Assembly (NCBI GenBank): GCA_029339505.1 | Contig: JAQISU010001235.1 | Span: 39,833,815 to 39,897,814 of the forward strand | Direction of reading: 5' to 3' | Source: Unio delphinus | Taxonomy: Eukaryota > Mollusca > Bivalvia > Unionida > Unionidae | Length of the DNA: 64,000 bases | Shown: piece after piece, positions 1-11,130 of the stretch | Position numbering within the stretch: the stretch's first letter is position 1 | Layout of the letters: each line of letters starts with the position of its first letter | Program-made: the position numbers and the translations under genes | The notes under the pieces: generated by a model | The model's input: only the letters and a program-made list of their open reading frames with translations | Told to the model about the DNA's origin: nothing | Database searches by the model: none

Positions 1-193
1 ATGATGGGAAATATATTACCACATTTGAAAATATACGGATATATTTTTCACATGTGAAATTATATGAAACTTTTTTCGCTAATAAGTCTCTCAATTTCAC
101 AATTAAGTATACATTTTTTAAGGTTATATACGGTACATCAATTACTCTTGAATATGAAACATCTAATACATTGGATTATTCGTGGGTTTTGGC

Positions 194-317
194 AATCTGA
201 TTAAAATCAGATCTCTGCTGTCCTATGGTAATAACATAGGCAACCAGAACGTGGCCCGTAAGTGGTCGCAGTCAGATCTTTATGTATGACAGTGGGCTGT
301 CTGATTTTAATAAGATT
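194..317. mobile_element. MITE-like element with 18-bp inverted ends
   Basis: The left end AATCTGATTAAAATCAGA (194-211) and the reverse complement of the right end (300-317) match at 17 of 18 bases. The 124-bp interior has no ORF. The left end is itself a palindrome (ATCTGATT-AA-AATCAGAT, 195-212). Similar TCTGATTTTAAT words occur at about 4021 and 14314. Confidence 0.45.
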
Positions 318-793
318 TCGATTTTGTCAACATACTTGCTGCTTTAGTTCCAGAGACGTTCACCCACTTGTCACGTTTTAAAACAAAGGTCAAGGCTCAT
401 TTACGTTTGGTCGAACGAATTGCGTCATTTGATCATAATGAAGGTGGCTTTGACCTTTTGGGGATTTACAGGTGGCTGTGCCTTGTTTTACGTGAACTTT
501 GATTAGGTACATACGGTAAATAAGAAATGATACTTTCATCCACATCTGCTCACAGTGCATCGTGGCATTGACCTGGAGAGATGATGCGCTTTACATTAAT
601 ACACGTATATGACACGTTAAACCTAATGGGCGTAATATCTTTTTTTTTTGGCGACAGAGTTCAGAGATCACGGTGGATTAGCTGAACAATGGGGCGAAAA
701 TTGGAAATATTTATTGACTAAAAGCCATGCGAAACCACAATATATACGTTAAATCAGGACTTTAACTTTCATTAAACACCAAATAAAGAAAGC
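318..793. other. Unassigned sequence
   Basis: No ORF or repeat recognised. AATAAAG at 782 precedes the SINE but has no gene to serve. Confidence 0.5.
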
Positions 794-1037
794 TAAGAGG
801 TGTTTGGACTGGTCGGCCTGGTAACGGTACACGGCCTGGATAATGTAACTGGGAGGGTCGTCGTGCTACATATGTAACTGTAATGCTACATATGTATGTA
901 ATGTAACTGGGAGGGTCGTCGTGCTACATATCTGCGGCATAATGCCCCAGGTCCAGACATCACTATAAACTGCCACACTGCAAACATCGTAGTGATATTA
1001 ATGAAAAATTGTTAAAGCTACATTAAAAATCCAAATA
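794..1037 (+). mobile_element. SINE family B, 5'-truncated, with an internal duplication
   Basis: Carries the family B body from GACTGGTCGGCCTGG through CCAGACATCACTATAAACTG to GTTAAAGCTACATTAAAAAT. A segment containing AACTGGGAGGGTCGTCGTGC is present twice (about 847 and 905). The 3' tail continues into (ACT)n and (AAT)n. Confidence 0.85.
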
Positions 1038-1095
<58 letters not shown>

Positions 1096-1111
1096 ATAAT
1101 AATAATAATAA
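1038..1111. repeat. (ACT)n(AAT)n microsatellite at a SINE tail
   Basis: Uninterrupted ACT trinucleotides followed by AAT. It starts exactly where family B SINEs end, so it probably grew from the SINE tail. Confidence 0.95.
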
Positions 1112-1547
1112 ATGCAGCAACAAGAAGAAGAAAAACAACAAGATAGAAATCGTTCCGTGGGGAGTTAGATTGATCAGAGTATAAAAGAGTAATCTTCTCT
1201 TGCCAAGGGTCATCAATCTACCTCGTTCTTGTTGATGTGAGTGAACGATTGCGTGCATGGATGGAAAGCTTCTTTTTTTTTAAGTTCGCACACTAAAATA
1301 TTACAAATGTTTTTAAAGCAATATTGTTACTGCGAGTATCACAATATGTTACAAAAGATGATGCCAATATTCATCAGTATTCAAATAGTGGAATCTACTT
1401 AGAGAAATGTAATCTAGTTTTTGCGGTGGACAAAGTTCAACGGAGGTTACAGTAGTATTGTTATCGCTCAAATTGCCGAAGTTTTACACTGTTTTAGTTT
1501 CGAAAATGGTCCTGGGAACGCGAACACCCAATTGTGTCCTGTAATTG

Positions 1548-1548
<1 letters not shown>

Positions 1549-1597
<49 letters not shown>
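1549..1597. repeat. (TG)n microsatellite
   Basis: Pure TG dinucleotides. The open frames across it are artefacts of the repeat. Confidence 0.97.
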
Positions 1598-1603
<6 letters not shown>

Positions 1604-2055
1604 CAAAAGCTCCTTTTCCATCGTTCATGTACATTTTAGATATGTCGTATTTACCTTTAATACACCTTCACTAGTACATTCCTCAATAGTACGTCCCTTA
1701 TTAATACACCCCTCATTAAACAGTCAATGCGTAGATTCAGATCTACCGCCCTAAAATGAACACTTGGGTGTGGTAGGGTTTACGCAGTTCATTCAGTGCA
1801 GTAGATCTGAGCCTTATATGTTTGCAGTATATGTGTAATGTGTTTGCTGGAGTGATAAAAGGGTGTATACGGTATTTAGTTACCCCCTGTATCGTTTCAG
1901 CGTTCTATACTTCGAGAGGCTGTGCAGGATGCGTTTTCAAAATGCGTACAAATGTGTAAAAGAGTTGGTTAAAATATTTGTCGTCTCTAAAATTCTTTCA
2001 GAGATGTGCTTCAGTCCCATCCCTCAAGATTTTCCCCCCTGTCACAGGTTTTGAT

Positions 2056-2275
<220 letters not shown>

Positions 2276-2966
2276 ATACAGCCTCTCATCATCCAATATC
2301 AACTTGGAACACATGTACTCTCAGTCGGTGCAAAGAATCTAAGCTTGATATGCTTATAGGACGACTAAGGTGGCGTGATACTGCATGTAGACATAAATTA
2401 ACCCAGTTTAGGAAGGCAGCTTATATATTCATAGAGTAATAACCCTTGGAAGACCCATGCATGGCAGTCTGTAAGCAAGGTAAGTTGAATAGGAGAGGGA
2501 GAGAGAGAGGGGGGGGGGGAGAATGAGATGTGACATAAGTATACTTGTATATGTTTGTATAATTAGGCTTAACAAAATGTGATGTTCTGGTTACCAGATC
2601 GTTCCTATTTTTTTTCCTGCCGACCAACCATTTTCTTAAATTGTGAAATCGTTTGAAAAAAAGTAACAAAGATATGCAACTAATGTCGAAGTTAAATTCT
2701 GGACTCGAATAGAGCTTTGTTTATGCTTTCTTTAAATCGGCTGGACACAAACCGACATACCTGTTCTTCGTTATACATATATCTCCAATGTGACCACCAG
2801 AACCACAGATTGGTTTAAATTTGGCCTTATTTATATTACAAAAAAGATTGGTATGTATATGTGATTTAGCAAATTAATATTATATTTGTATTGATGTACA
2901 GTCGCCGTTTGAAAACAATGTTTTCAGCTTTTAGGTGCGAAAGTTTTGCCTTTTTATGCATCTATG

Positions 2967-2969
<3 letters not shown>

Positions 2970-3052
<83 letters not shown>
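2970..3052. repeat. (GA)n microsatellite
   Basis: Pure GA repeat of about 83 bp. Confidence 0.97.
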
Positions 3053-3057
<5 letters not shown>

Positions 3058-3503
3058 CATACACTTGTATGTTTAATGTCTAAGCTGGAAGATTTTAGTG
3101 GTTTGTTTGGTATTTTTCAACTGCTATGAAAGACAATTTCTTAGTTGCATTTAAATGTATGTTATCTTAAGGAAACAACATCTTGTCTATTTCTGTGTTG
3201 AAAAGTAAGAAAGTTTTATATGTGTGATGTTTGTTTCGTCTCCTAGTTTCAAACTCTATCCGCACGAGAGACAAAGTTTTCTGGCATCTCTTTTCTTTTT
3301 GTTTTCGTTCTCATCTTGAAAAGATAGACTTTGATACGAGTGTAGCAATAAGCTTTTTAAACATACACATATCTGAATAGTACCATCGGATTGCGTAATT
3401 GAATCGACATATTCTCCAGCTGTGTGACAACATCTGTTAAGCCGATGAAAGAAATAGAATTGATTATGAAATATCTTAGATTTCCAAATAGAAGTCCACC
3501 TTG

Positions 3504-3615
<112 letters not shown>

Positions 3616-3627
3616 CTTTTTTTACGT

Positions 3628-4016
3628 CGGTGGTTTCCAACCCCCGGGTCGTGACCAAAATCAGATTTGTATTTGTTAAAAGTTAATATTTTCGGGCCAA
3701 GTGGAAAAAAAAGTCGGATATAGAAAAATAAGAAGTCAGTTTTTAGTTCTTTAAACATTTATTTACTAGCGTATGCTGATGAGTTAGGGACACTCATGCC
3801 TTTGTAAGACTGCGAATCACACTCAGGCAATCGCCTTTTTTAATTTTATCAAGCAATCGGATGATATTTTTAACAATCACCATTGGAAAACTGAGCTGTA
3901 TTCCTGAAGAGCACGAGTTTGTGCCGAATGGTCAGAGTTATTTTCAAATTTCTGAAAACTGCATTTCCATTGGATATTTCAAAGGTCACGATCACGACGA
4001 CCCCTAAGGACAGTGG
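3628..4016. mobile_element. Possible relic of a hAT-like MITE
   Basis: The left side, GGTTTCCAACCCCCGGGTCG, and the right side, read in reverse as GGGGTCGTCGTGATCGTGACC-like sequence (about 3983-4016), share the GGGTCGTGACC theme common at hAT non-autonomous ends. The match is imperfect and no clean target duplication was found. Confidence 0.25.
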
Positions 4017-4194
4017 AGTTCTGATTTTAATCGGGTTGGATTTCCACGCAACGTTTATCTTATTATATCAACAGTGTAGCTAATAAAGTCAACACTTCCT
4101 ATTTTTATCAACAAGTTCTTTAAAACTCAACACAATGCCGTTCACGATGTGGATGCGATATTGTAAGCTTAATCATCCTGTTACTTACAGCTTT

Positions 4195-4518
4195 TAGTTT
4201 GTTTGTTTGATTAGGATTTTTAACGCAGCTTTAACAATTTTTCAGTCATATCGCTACTATGTCTGCAGTGAGGCAGTTTATAGTGATGTCTAGCACTGAG
4301 ACATCATGCCGCAGACATGTAGCATGATGTCTCACCCAGTCACATTATCCTGACACCAGGCCGACCAGTCCTAACACTAACCTTTTAATGCTGAGCGTCA
4401 AGCGAGGCAGCTGTTAGTACCATTTTTGTAAGTTTTTGGTATGACTCGGCCGGGGATCGAACCGACAACCTCCCGCTTCCGGGGCGGACGCTCTAACCAC
4501 TAGGCCACCGGAGCGGTT
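4195..4518 (-). mobile_element. SINE family B, near full length
   Basis: The reverse complement gives a tRNA-like head (A box TGGCCTAGTGGTTAGAGC, B box GGTTCGATCC) at about 4446-4518, then the family body with GGCCTGGTGTCAGGATAATG and ACATCACTATAAACTGCCTC, ending in a (CAAA)-type tail near 4195. The body can fold as CATCATGC...GCATGATG. Confidence 0.9.
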
Positions 4519-4810
4519 TACAGCTTTTAAATTACAACTGGTACAACTATTTACATACGCATAGCAAATGCATCAACCATCAAGTAATTGGAGGGCTGCG
4601 GATTTTTTTTTTAAAGCTAGCATACATTTTTCTTTTAACCGAAGATAATGTAATGGATATAATATGCATTTTTTTAAAAATATAAATCCGCTGAAGGTAT
4701 TTTTTTTCCTATTTAGTTTATACAAACGAATTTTCTTGAACATTAAAAATGCCGGATCAGCTGCAAACGACTATGAGTAGACTATGAAATATCAGATAAG
4801 ACTATACATA

Positions 4811-5055
4811 CCGCTCCGAGGGTCTTGTGGTTAGAGCGTCCGCCTCGGATGCGGGAGGTCGTGGGTTCGAACCCCGGCTGAGTCATACCAAAGACTTTTA
4901 AAAAAATCGTACTAACAGCTGCCTTGAGAGGTTAGTGTTAGGACTGGTCGGCCTGGTGTCATTATATTGTGGGTGGTGGGACATGATGCGATATAGTCGA
5001 AGCGATATGACTAAAAAAATTAAAGCTACGTTAAAAATACAAATTTCACACAGAG
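4811..5055 (+). mobile_element. SINE family B, body shortened
   Basis: The head has TTGTGGTTAGAGCGTCCGCC and B box GGTTCGAACCCC. The TCCGC/GCGGG stem would present anticodon-like CGG. The body is collapsed: much of the hairpin region is missing between GGTCGGCCTGGTGTC and GCGATATGACT. Confidence 0.85.
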
Positions 5056-5080
5056 ATAAGACTACGCAGAAAGTAAATTA

Positions 5081-5190
5081 AACGCGAGAGCTTACAAAAA
5101 TGCGAGAAAATGAGATAAAGCTTACAAAACTGCGATAAAGCATTACACAAAATGCGAGAGAGTTTATAAGAAATGCGAGAATCGAATGAA
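5081..5190. repeat. Short imperfect tandem repeat (GCGAGA-ATAAAGC theme)
   Basis: About four imperfect units with GCGAGA or GCGATAAAGC and TTACAAAA, each 25-30 bp, just after a SINE. Confidence 0.6.
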
Positions 5191-5365
5191 TTAGCATTAT
5201 ATACATTCATAAACCCATCTGTACGTTAATAATTTCGTTGTAAATCAGTGTATTAGTCTTTAAAATGATTAACTCCTTTCTTATGGATTCCTTCTTAAAC
5301 TATAATGCTTCTTATTTCATGCGTATTTATGTGTGTGTCTGTCTCGTTTCTTCATTCATTAGCAT

Positions 5366-5412
5366 ATTCATTCATTCATTCATTCATTCATTCATTCATT
5401 CATTCATTCATC
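5366..5412. repeat. (TTCA)n microsatellite
   Basis: Pure tetranucleotide repeat. Confidence 0.95.
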
Positions 5413-5582
5413 TTAGTTTGTATCTTTCTTTCCAACTTCTGTCTTCCTTTCATTTCGTTTTATTTTTTATCTTTTAGCAATGTATCTTTTTTTAAAAAAA
5501 AAACGCAGTGGGAAATATAATAGCAAGTGCCGGCAATGATAATAAACAATCTGACATGCAAAACAACTCTAATAATCATGTT

Positions 5583-5665
5583 GTAGGATATATATGTTAG
5601 ACTGGTATGTTTTAGGATATATATGTTAGACTGGTATGTTTTTGGATATATATATATATATGTTA
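5583..5665. repeat. Three tandem copies of a roughly 29-bp unit
   Basis: GGATATATATGTTAGACTGG recurs three times, the last with extra TA steps. Confidence 0.8.
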
Positions 5666-5919
5666 GACTGGTTCTATAGCAAGTAAGTTTAAGCGAAAAA
5701 TATTAAACATAAAAGATAATTTCAGCAAAGCAGAAAATATTAATACAACAGGATAATTTTAACAAAGCATGTAATGTTCATGTATCAAGATAATTTCAAA
5801 ATACATACACTATTAATGTGTTTTTTTTTAAAAAAAATAATTATTCCATTCGTGAATATAATTATTATGTTACATTACTTTATATAAGAATAAGTCTCAT
5901 ATGTCTGATTTATATATAA

Positions 5920-7850
5920 ATACATGTTACGCACATACAAAATAGTATTTTTAAGGATAAGCACATACATGTTACGCACATACAAAATAGGTTTTTTAAG
6001 GATAAGTGCATACATGTTACGCACATACAAAATATTTTTTTTAAGGATAAATCATACTTGTTACGCATATACCAAAGAGTTGTATTTAAGGATAAATCAT
6101 ACTTGTTACGCACATACTACAGAGTTGTTATTATGGATAAATCATACTTGTTACGCATATACCAAAGAGTTGTTAATTAAGAATAAATCATACTTGTTAC
6201 GCACATACTACAGAGTTCTTATTAAGGATAAATCATATATGTTACGTACATATCATATTGTTATTAATACGGATAAATCATACGTGCTATACGAACATTC
6301 CATATAGTTGTTTTTAAGGGAAAATCGTGCTTAGTTTCGCACATACCACATAACCGTTTTTAGATACTTGTATGTACATACTAGAGTTGCCATTAAGGAT
6401 AGAAATACTTAAAGTACGTGCCTATTATTTTTTAATACCGACGATCATGTGCTTATAACACACATCAGAGTTGCTTTTAAAGATCAATACGTAATTTTTA
6501 TATACATACCAGAATTGTTTCTAAAGATTAATGCATACTTTTTATATACATACAAGAGTTGCTTTTAAGGATTAATACATGTTATGCGCATGCCATAGAG
6601 TATTCGTTTAAAAATAAATAAATACTTATTATTACACATATACCATAGAGTATTCATTTAAAAATAAATACATACTTATTACACTATACCATAGAGTATT
6701 CATTAAAAAATAAATAAATACATACTTGTTACACATATTCTATAGAGTTGTTTGTAAGGACTAATACGTACCTTCTTCGTATCTGTAACAGAGTTGCATT
6801 AAAGAATAAAAACATTTTAACACATGCCACAGAGTTGTTTTTATGGATAAACACAGACTTGTTACTTACACATAGCCATAACGTTGTTTAAGAATAAATG
6901 TATACATTGTATACATACTGATTACACTATACCATATATAAATATACTTATTTTAAAGATACAAAATTCATAATTATTACGTACATACGATAGATTTTGT
7001 TTAGGACAAATACGTACTTGTTTTGTACATTCGATATAATTTTTTTTTATACAGACTTCTTACGCACCTACCATATACGTTGTTTTAAGGATAAATACTA
7101 GCTTCTTACGCACATATCATAGACTTGTTTTAAGGATTAAATAAAATGCATACATTGTATGCACATACCATATACATGTACTTGTTTAAAGGATAAAAAA
7201 TACATACATTGTACACACATACCATATACATGTACTTGTTTTAAGGATAAAAATGCATACATTGTACGCACATACCGTATACATGTACTTGTTTTAAGGA
7301 TAAAAATGCATACATTGTACACACATACCATATACATGTACTTGTTTTAAGGATAAAAATGCATACATTGTACACACATACCATATACATGTACTTGTTT
7401 TAAGGATAAAAAATACATACATTGTACACACATACCATATACATGTACTTGTTTTAAGGATAAAAATGCATACACTGTACGCACATACCATATACTTGTT
7501 TTAAGGATTTAAAAAATGCATACGTTGTACGCACATATATACCTGTTTTAAGGATAAATACTAACTTGATGTGCACGTTCCATAGAGTTTTGTAAAGGAT
7601 AAATACATGCACTTTACATAACTCTATGTCTTTTAAATGCATACATATTACGATCATAGATTAATATCTGCTTTGTACATACATTTCATAGGTTTGTTTG
7701 AGGATAAATTCATACGTATTATACACATACCATAGGGTTATTTTAATGATAAATGCGGCTTTTTTACGCAAATACCATGAGTTGTTTTTAAGGGTAAATA
7801 CATTCATTTTACGCACATACCAGAACCGTTTTAAGGATAAAAACATACTA
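5920..7850. repeat. Degenerate minisatellite, about 45-53 bp units
   Basis: About 1.9 kb of tandem repeat built on GGATAAAT, CATAC, TTGTTACGCACATAC and AGAGTTGTTTTTAA. Units are about 45 bp at 5.93-6.30 kb and strongly decayed from 6.3 to 7.1 kb. At 7.14-7.50 kb they are nearly identical at about 53 bp, with GTACACACATACCATATACA. They decay again to 7.85 kb. The homogeneous core points to recent local expansion. Open frames here are repeat artefacts. Confidence 0.92.
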
Positions 7851-8549
7851 CATCAAATTTAGTGTGTGCAACGAGGTTTGCAAGCGTTCTTCACTTGGAC
7901 TGCCTGGAAAACCCACGAATATATACAACCGCAAAAATGCATCAAGTTATGTAACAATATGTAACTGCTCACATTAGATATGTCTACTGCCCCTCCCATT
8001 TCGACAGAAGTAATGAGACAGTGGATCGTTTGATTGACATACATGACTTGATTGACACACCCGAGAGGTGTATAGACCGTATCATATATTATCACTTGCT
8101 GTCAGGTTGTTAGCCTGCGAATACGGCCTTAAGTTAACTCTCACCCCATCTTTGTCAACAATGACAAATTATTGAATATCAGTATTATTACGAATTAATA
8201 TTTTAGAAATATGCGCTTAATATTTATCTGCACCATTGCGACATATATCGATATTCAAATTTAAATTCTTTTTTGAAATGTCTTATTTTATACCGTCATC
8301 CAGAAATGCATGCACTTACCAATATCAGGTCAATATGACATAAGTTTAAACGAAAATAAAATCACGTGACTCAGCCAGTAAGTCACGATGGCAGAATACT
8401 AATAATTATTTTGGTAACAGGTCGCCCCACCCCCTTTATTAATGCAAAACAAGCGCGAGGATAATGTAGACTTCAATGAACTGTACCAGGTATGTAGTAT
8501 TCCCGTTCAGTTCAGTTCGCATAAGAACAACAATTAAATCCATTTGCAC

Positions 8550-8553
<4 letters not shown>
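7851..8553. other. Unassigned sequence between two repeats
   Basis: A 78-codon frame on the - strand (7859-8095) shows no known domain. ATCACGTGACTCAGCCAG at about 8362 combines an E-box and an AP-1/MARE-like word; no start site is visible nearby. Confidence 0.4.

Positions 8554-8625
<72 letters not shown>
8554..8625. repeat. (CT)n microsatellite
   Basis: Pure CT repeat of about 72 bp. Confidence 0.97.
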
Positions 8626-8629
<4 letters not shown>

Positions 8630-8894
8630 AGTTTGAAATCGAACCAGTTTTGAGTGTTGTGGTCCACTCTGAAAGAAGTATTAATATTACATGTATAAAG
8701 TAGTTAATGGATATTTGTATTGATTATTCAGCCTCTGTGGATCTGTTTCATCTAAACTCATCTCTTCATCTTATTTTACCTTATAAGTTATCACAGTTCA
8801 ATTATATACTTAATCAAAACGTAAATTTATTGTTTGGAAGTATATCATTGCTTGGTCGAGACGATTAGATACTGTTCATGCACGCATAAAGTTA

Positions 8895-8976
8895 ATGTAT
8901 GTATGTATGTATGTATGTATGTATGTATGTATGTATGTATGTATGTATGTATGTATGTATGTATGTATGTGTGTGT

Positions 8977-9011
<35 letters not shown>
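8895..9011. repeat. (TATG)n(TG)n compound microsatellite
   Basis: TATG tetranucleotides change into TG dinucleotides near 8970. Confidence 0.97.
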
Positions 9012-9012
<1 letters not shown>

Positions 9013-9604
9013 AAAATTATACCGAAGGGTCTTGATATTGGGTCCTTTGCATACTTCCATCATACAACTCCTCAGCTATAGTTTACGCTAAAAGTTGTTC
9101 ATCGAAGAATTTTGTATGTTGATGTGCCGCATTGGTAGCCAAACTCTGCATTGATAGTTTAATCTAAGAACTGATGACATAAGGGTTACCTTATACCACC
9201 AAATACTTCCGCCTTATTCTTCCAGATAAATGATAGGTTTGATTGTACGAGTAGTCTATCATGTACATGCACATGTAGATGGAGAAAATGACCGGCCATT
9301 ACAAAGAGGTTAAAACGTAAACGGCATGGCACATCAGCACCTATACAAATGACCGCATAAAATGTACTCGCTGAGGAAAACAAAATCAAACATATCTGTG
9401 ATTATGTTCGATTTATGGAGCGGTTGTACATTTTTAGCAGGGGTCTCTAACTCCAAACACCTTGAGGTCAATGTCATTTTCGATGCCCCAAGGGCCACAG
9501 CACCTTTGTTCAGGGACGTCATGCTCGCTGTATGGAGTGGCTATTAATTTATAGCGTATGATTGCTGCATGGAGTTATTATACAGTTTCAGTGTTGCTAG
9601 TTAT
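9012..9604. other. Unassigned sequence
   Basis: Short frames on both strands near 9190-9547 share no known domain and overlap each other. Nothing else is recognised. Confidence 0.4.
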
Positions 9605-9750
9605 GTCCGCCTGGTGTCAGGGTAACGTGACTGGGTGCTATATCATAATACATGTCTGCGGTATGATGCTCCAGTGCTAGACATCACTATAAACTGTCAC
9701 ACTGCAGATATCGTGCGATATGACTGAAAAATTCTTAAAGCTACGTCAAG
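9605..9750 (+). mobile_element. SINE family B, 3' fragment
   Basis: Starts within CCGCCTGGTGTCAGGGTAAC and runs to TTAAAGCTACGTCAAGAAC; a (CA)n array follows directly as its tail. Confidence 0.85.

Positions 9751-9797
<47 letters not shown>
9751..9797. repeat. (CA)n microsatellite at a SINE tail
   Basis: Directly continues the 3' end of the family B SINE at 9605. Confidence 0.95.
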
Positions 9798-9799
<2 letters not shown>

Positions 9800-9887
9800 T
9801 ATAAAATTACTGTACATTTCTAGTGTTGCTAGCTGTATGGAGTGATTATTCACTTCTAGTCGTTAGAACAGTGTGATTTAGTGACCT

Positions 9888-10027
9888 GACACCATGCCGG
9901 CCGGTCCTAAAACTAATCTCTTAATGCTGAGCGCCAAACGAGACATCAGCTTGTATCATTGATATTTTGTATGATTCGGCGGTGGTTCGAAACCGGAACT
10001 TCATAGCATCCGAGGCGGACACTCAAC
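9888..10027 (-). mobile_element. SINE family B, head and central fragment
   Basis: The reverse complement gives a degraded tRNA-like head (GTCCGCCTCGGATGC, GGTTTCGAACC) and the start of the body through GGACCGGCCGGCATGGTGTC. Confidence 0.75.
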
Positions 10028-10035
10028 ATCAAGTT

Positions 10036-11130
10036 TGAGTCTTCCTGAAACAGATCGTTCACCACTTTTGAGTCTACTTGAAACAGGGCCGTCATTACTT
10101 TCAGAAAATACGTGAAACATGGCCCTCATCACTTTTAGAGTCTACTTGAAACAGCGGCAACTGCTCCGGTGGCTTAGTGGTTAGAGCGTCCGCCGCGGGA
10201 GCGGGAGGTCGTGGGTTCGATTCCCGGCCAAAGACTTACAAAAATGGTACTAACAGCTGCCTCAATTGGCGCTAGGTGACTAGGTGGGACATCTTGATAC
10301 ATGTCTGCGGTATGATGCCCCAGTGCTAGACATCACTATAAACTGCCTCACTGCAGACATCATAGCGATATTAATGATTTTTTTAAAGCTACGTTAAAAA
10401 TCCTAATCAAGCAAAGAAACAAAAACTGAAACAGCGCCGTCATCAATTTCGTGTCTACTTGAAACAGCGTCGTCATCAATTTCGTGTCTACTTGAAACAG
10501 CGCCGTCATCAATTTCGTGTCTACTTGAAACAGAGATCGTTCATCACTTTAGAGTCTGCGTGAAACAGGGCCCTCCACTACTGTGAGTCTGCTTGAAACA
10601 GGTCCTCCTCTATTGTGAGTCTGCGTGAAACAGGGCCGCCCTCTATTGTGAGTCTGCTTGAAACAGGGCCCTCCTCTATTGTGAGTCTGCTTGAAACAGG
10701 GCCCTCCTCTATTGTGAGTCTGCGTGAAACAGGGCCCTCCTCTATTGTGAGTCTGCGTGAAACAGGGCCCTCCTCTATTGTGAGTCTGCGTGAAACAGGG
10801 CCCTCCTCTATTGTTAGTCTGCGTGAAACAGGGCCCTCCTCTATTGTGAGTCTGCGTGAAACAGGGCCCTCCTCTATTGTGAGTCTGCTTGAAACAGGGC
10901 CCTCCTCTATTGTGAGTCTGCGTGAAACAGGGCCCTCCTCTATTGTGAGTCTGCGTGAAACAGGGCCCTCCTCTATTGTGAGTCTGCTTGAAACAGGGCC
11001 CTCCTCTATTGTGAGTCTGCGTGAAACAGGGCCGCCCTCTATTGTGAGTCTGCGTGAAACAGGGCCCTCCTCTATTGTGAGTCTGCTTGAAACAGGGCCG
11101 TCCTCTATATTGTGTCTACGTGAAATACAT
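10036..11130. repeat. 33-bp minisatellite split by a SINE
   Basis: The unit contains GTCTGCGTGAAACAGGGCCC followed by TCCTCTATTGTGA, 33 bp in all. Diverged units lie at 10036-10160. After the SINE there are older units with GCCGTCATCAATTTC, then about 16 nearly identical units from about 10550 to 11110. As 33 is a multiple of three, frames stay open on both strands: repeated LRETGPSSIVS on +, RRLTIEEGPVS on -. Flanking sequence gives no support for translation. Confidence 0.95.
10161..10428 (+). mobile_element. SINE family B inserted in a minisatellite
   Basis: The head has CCGGTGGCTTAGTGGTTAGA and B box GGTTCGATTCC; the body has a central deletion after CTCAATTGGCGCTAGG. It ends AAATCCTAATCAAGCAAAG. 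TGAAACAGCG occurs on both sides and could be the target duplication, but that word also belongs to the host repeat unit. Confidence 0.9.

Noticed and set aside
4446..4880. tRNA genes
   Set aside because: The tRNA-like stretches with A and B boxes are followed by the shared SINE bodies and lack intact acceptor stems.
5924..6307. 127-codon frame in the 5.9-kb repeat
   Set aside because: The repeat unit of about 45 bp keeps the frame open; the peptide is the repeat itself.
4280..10330. Compensatory changes in the SINE hairpin arms
   Set aside because: Copies with GTATGATG also have altered left arms, but in alignment the pairing would shift by 3 nt, so true covariation cannot be claimed.
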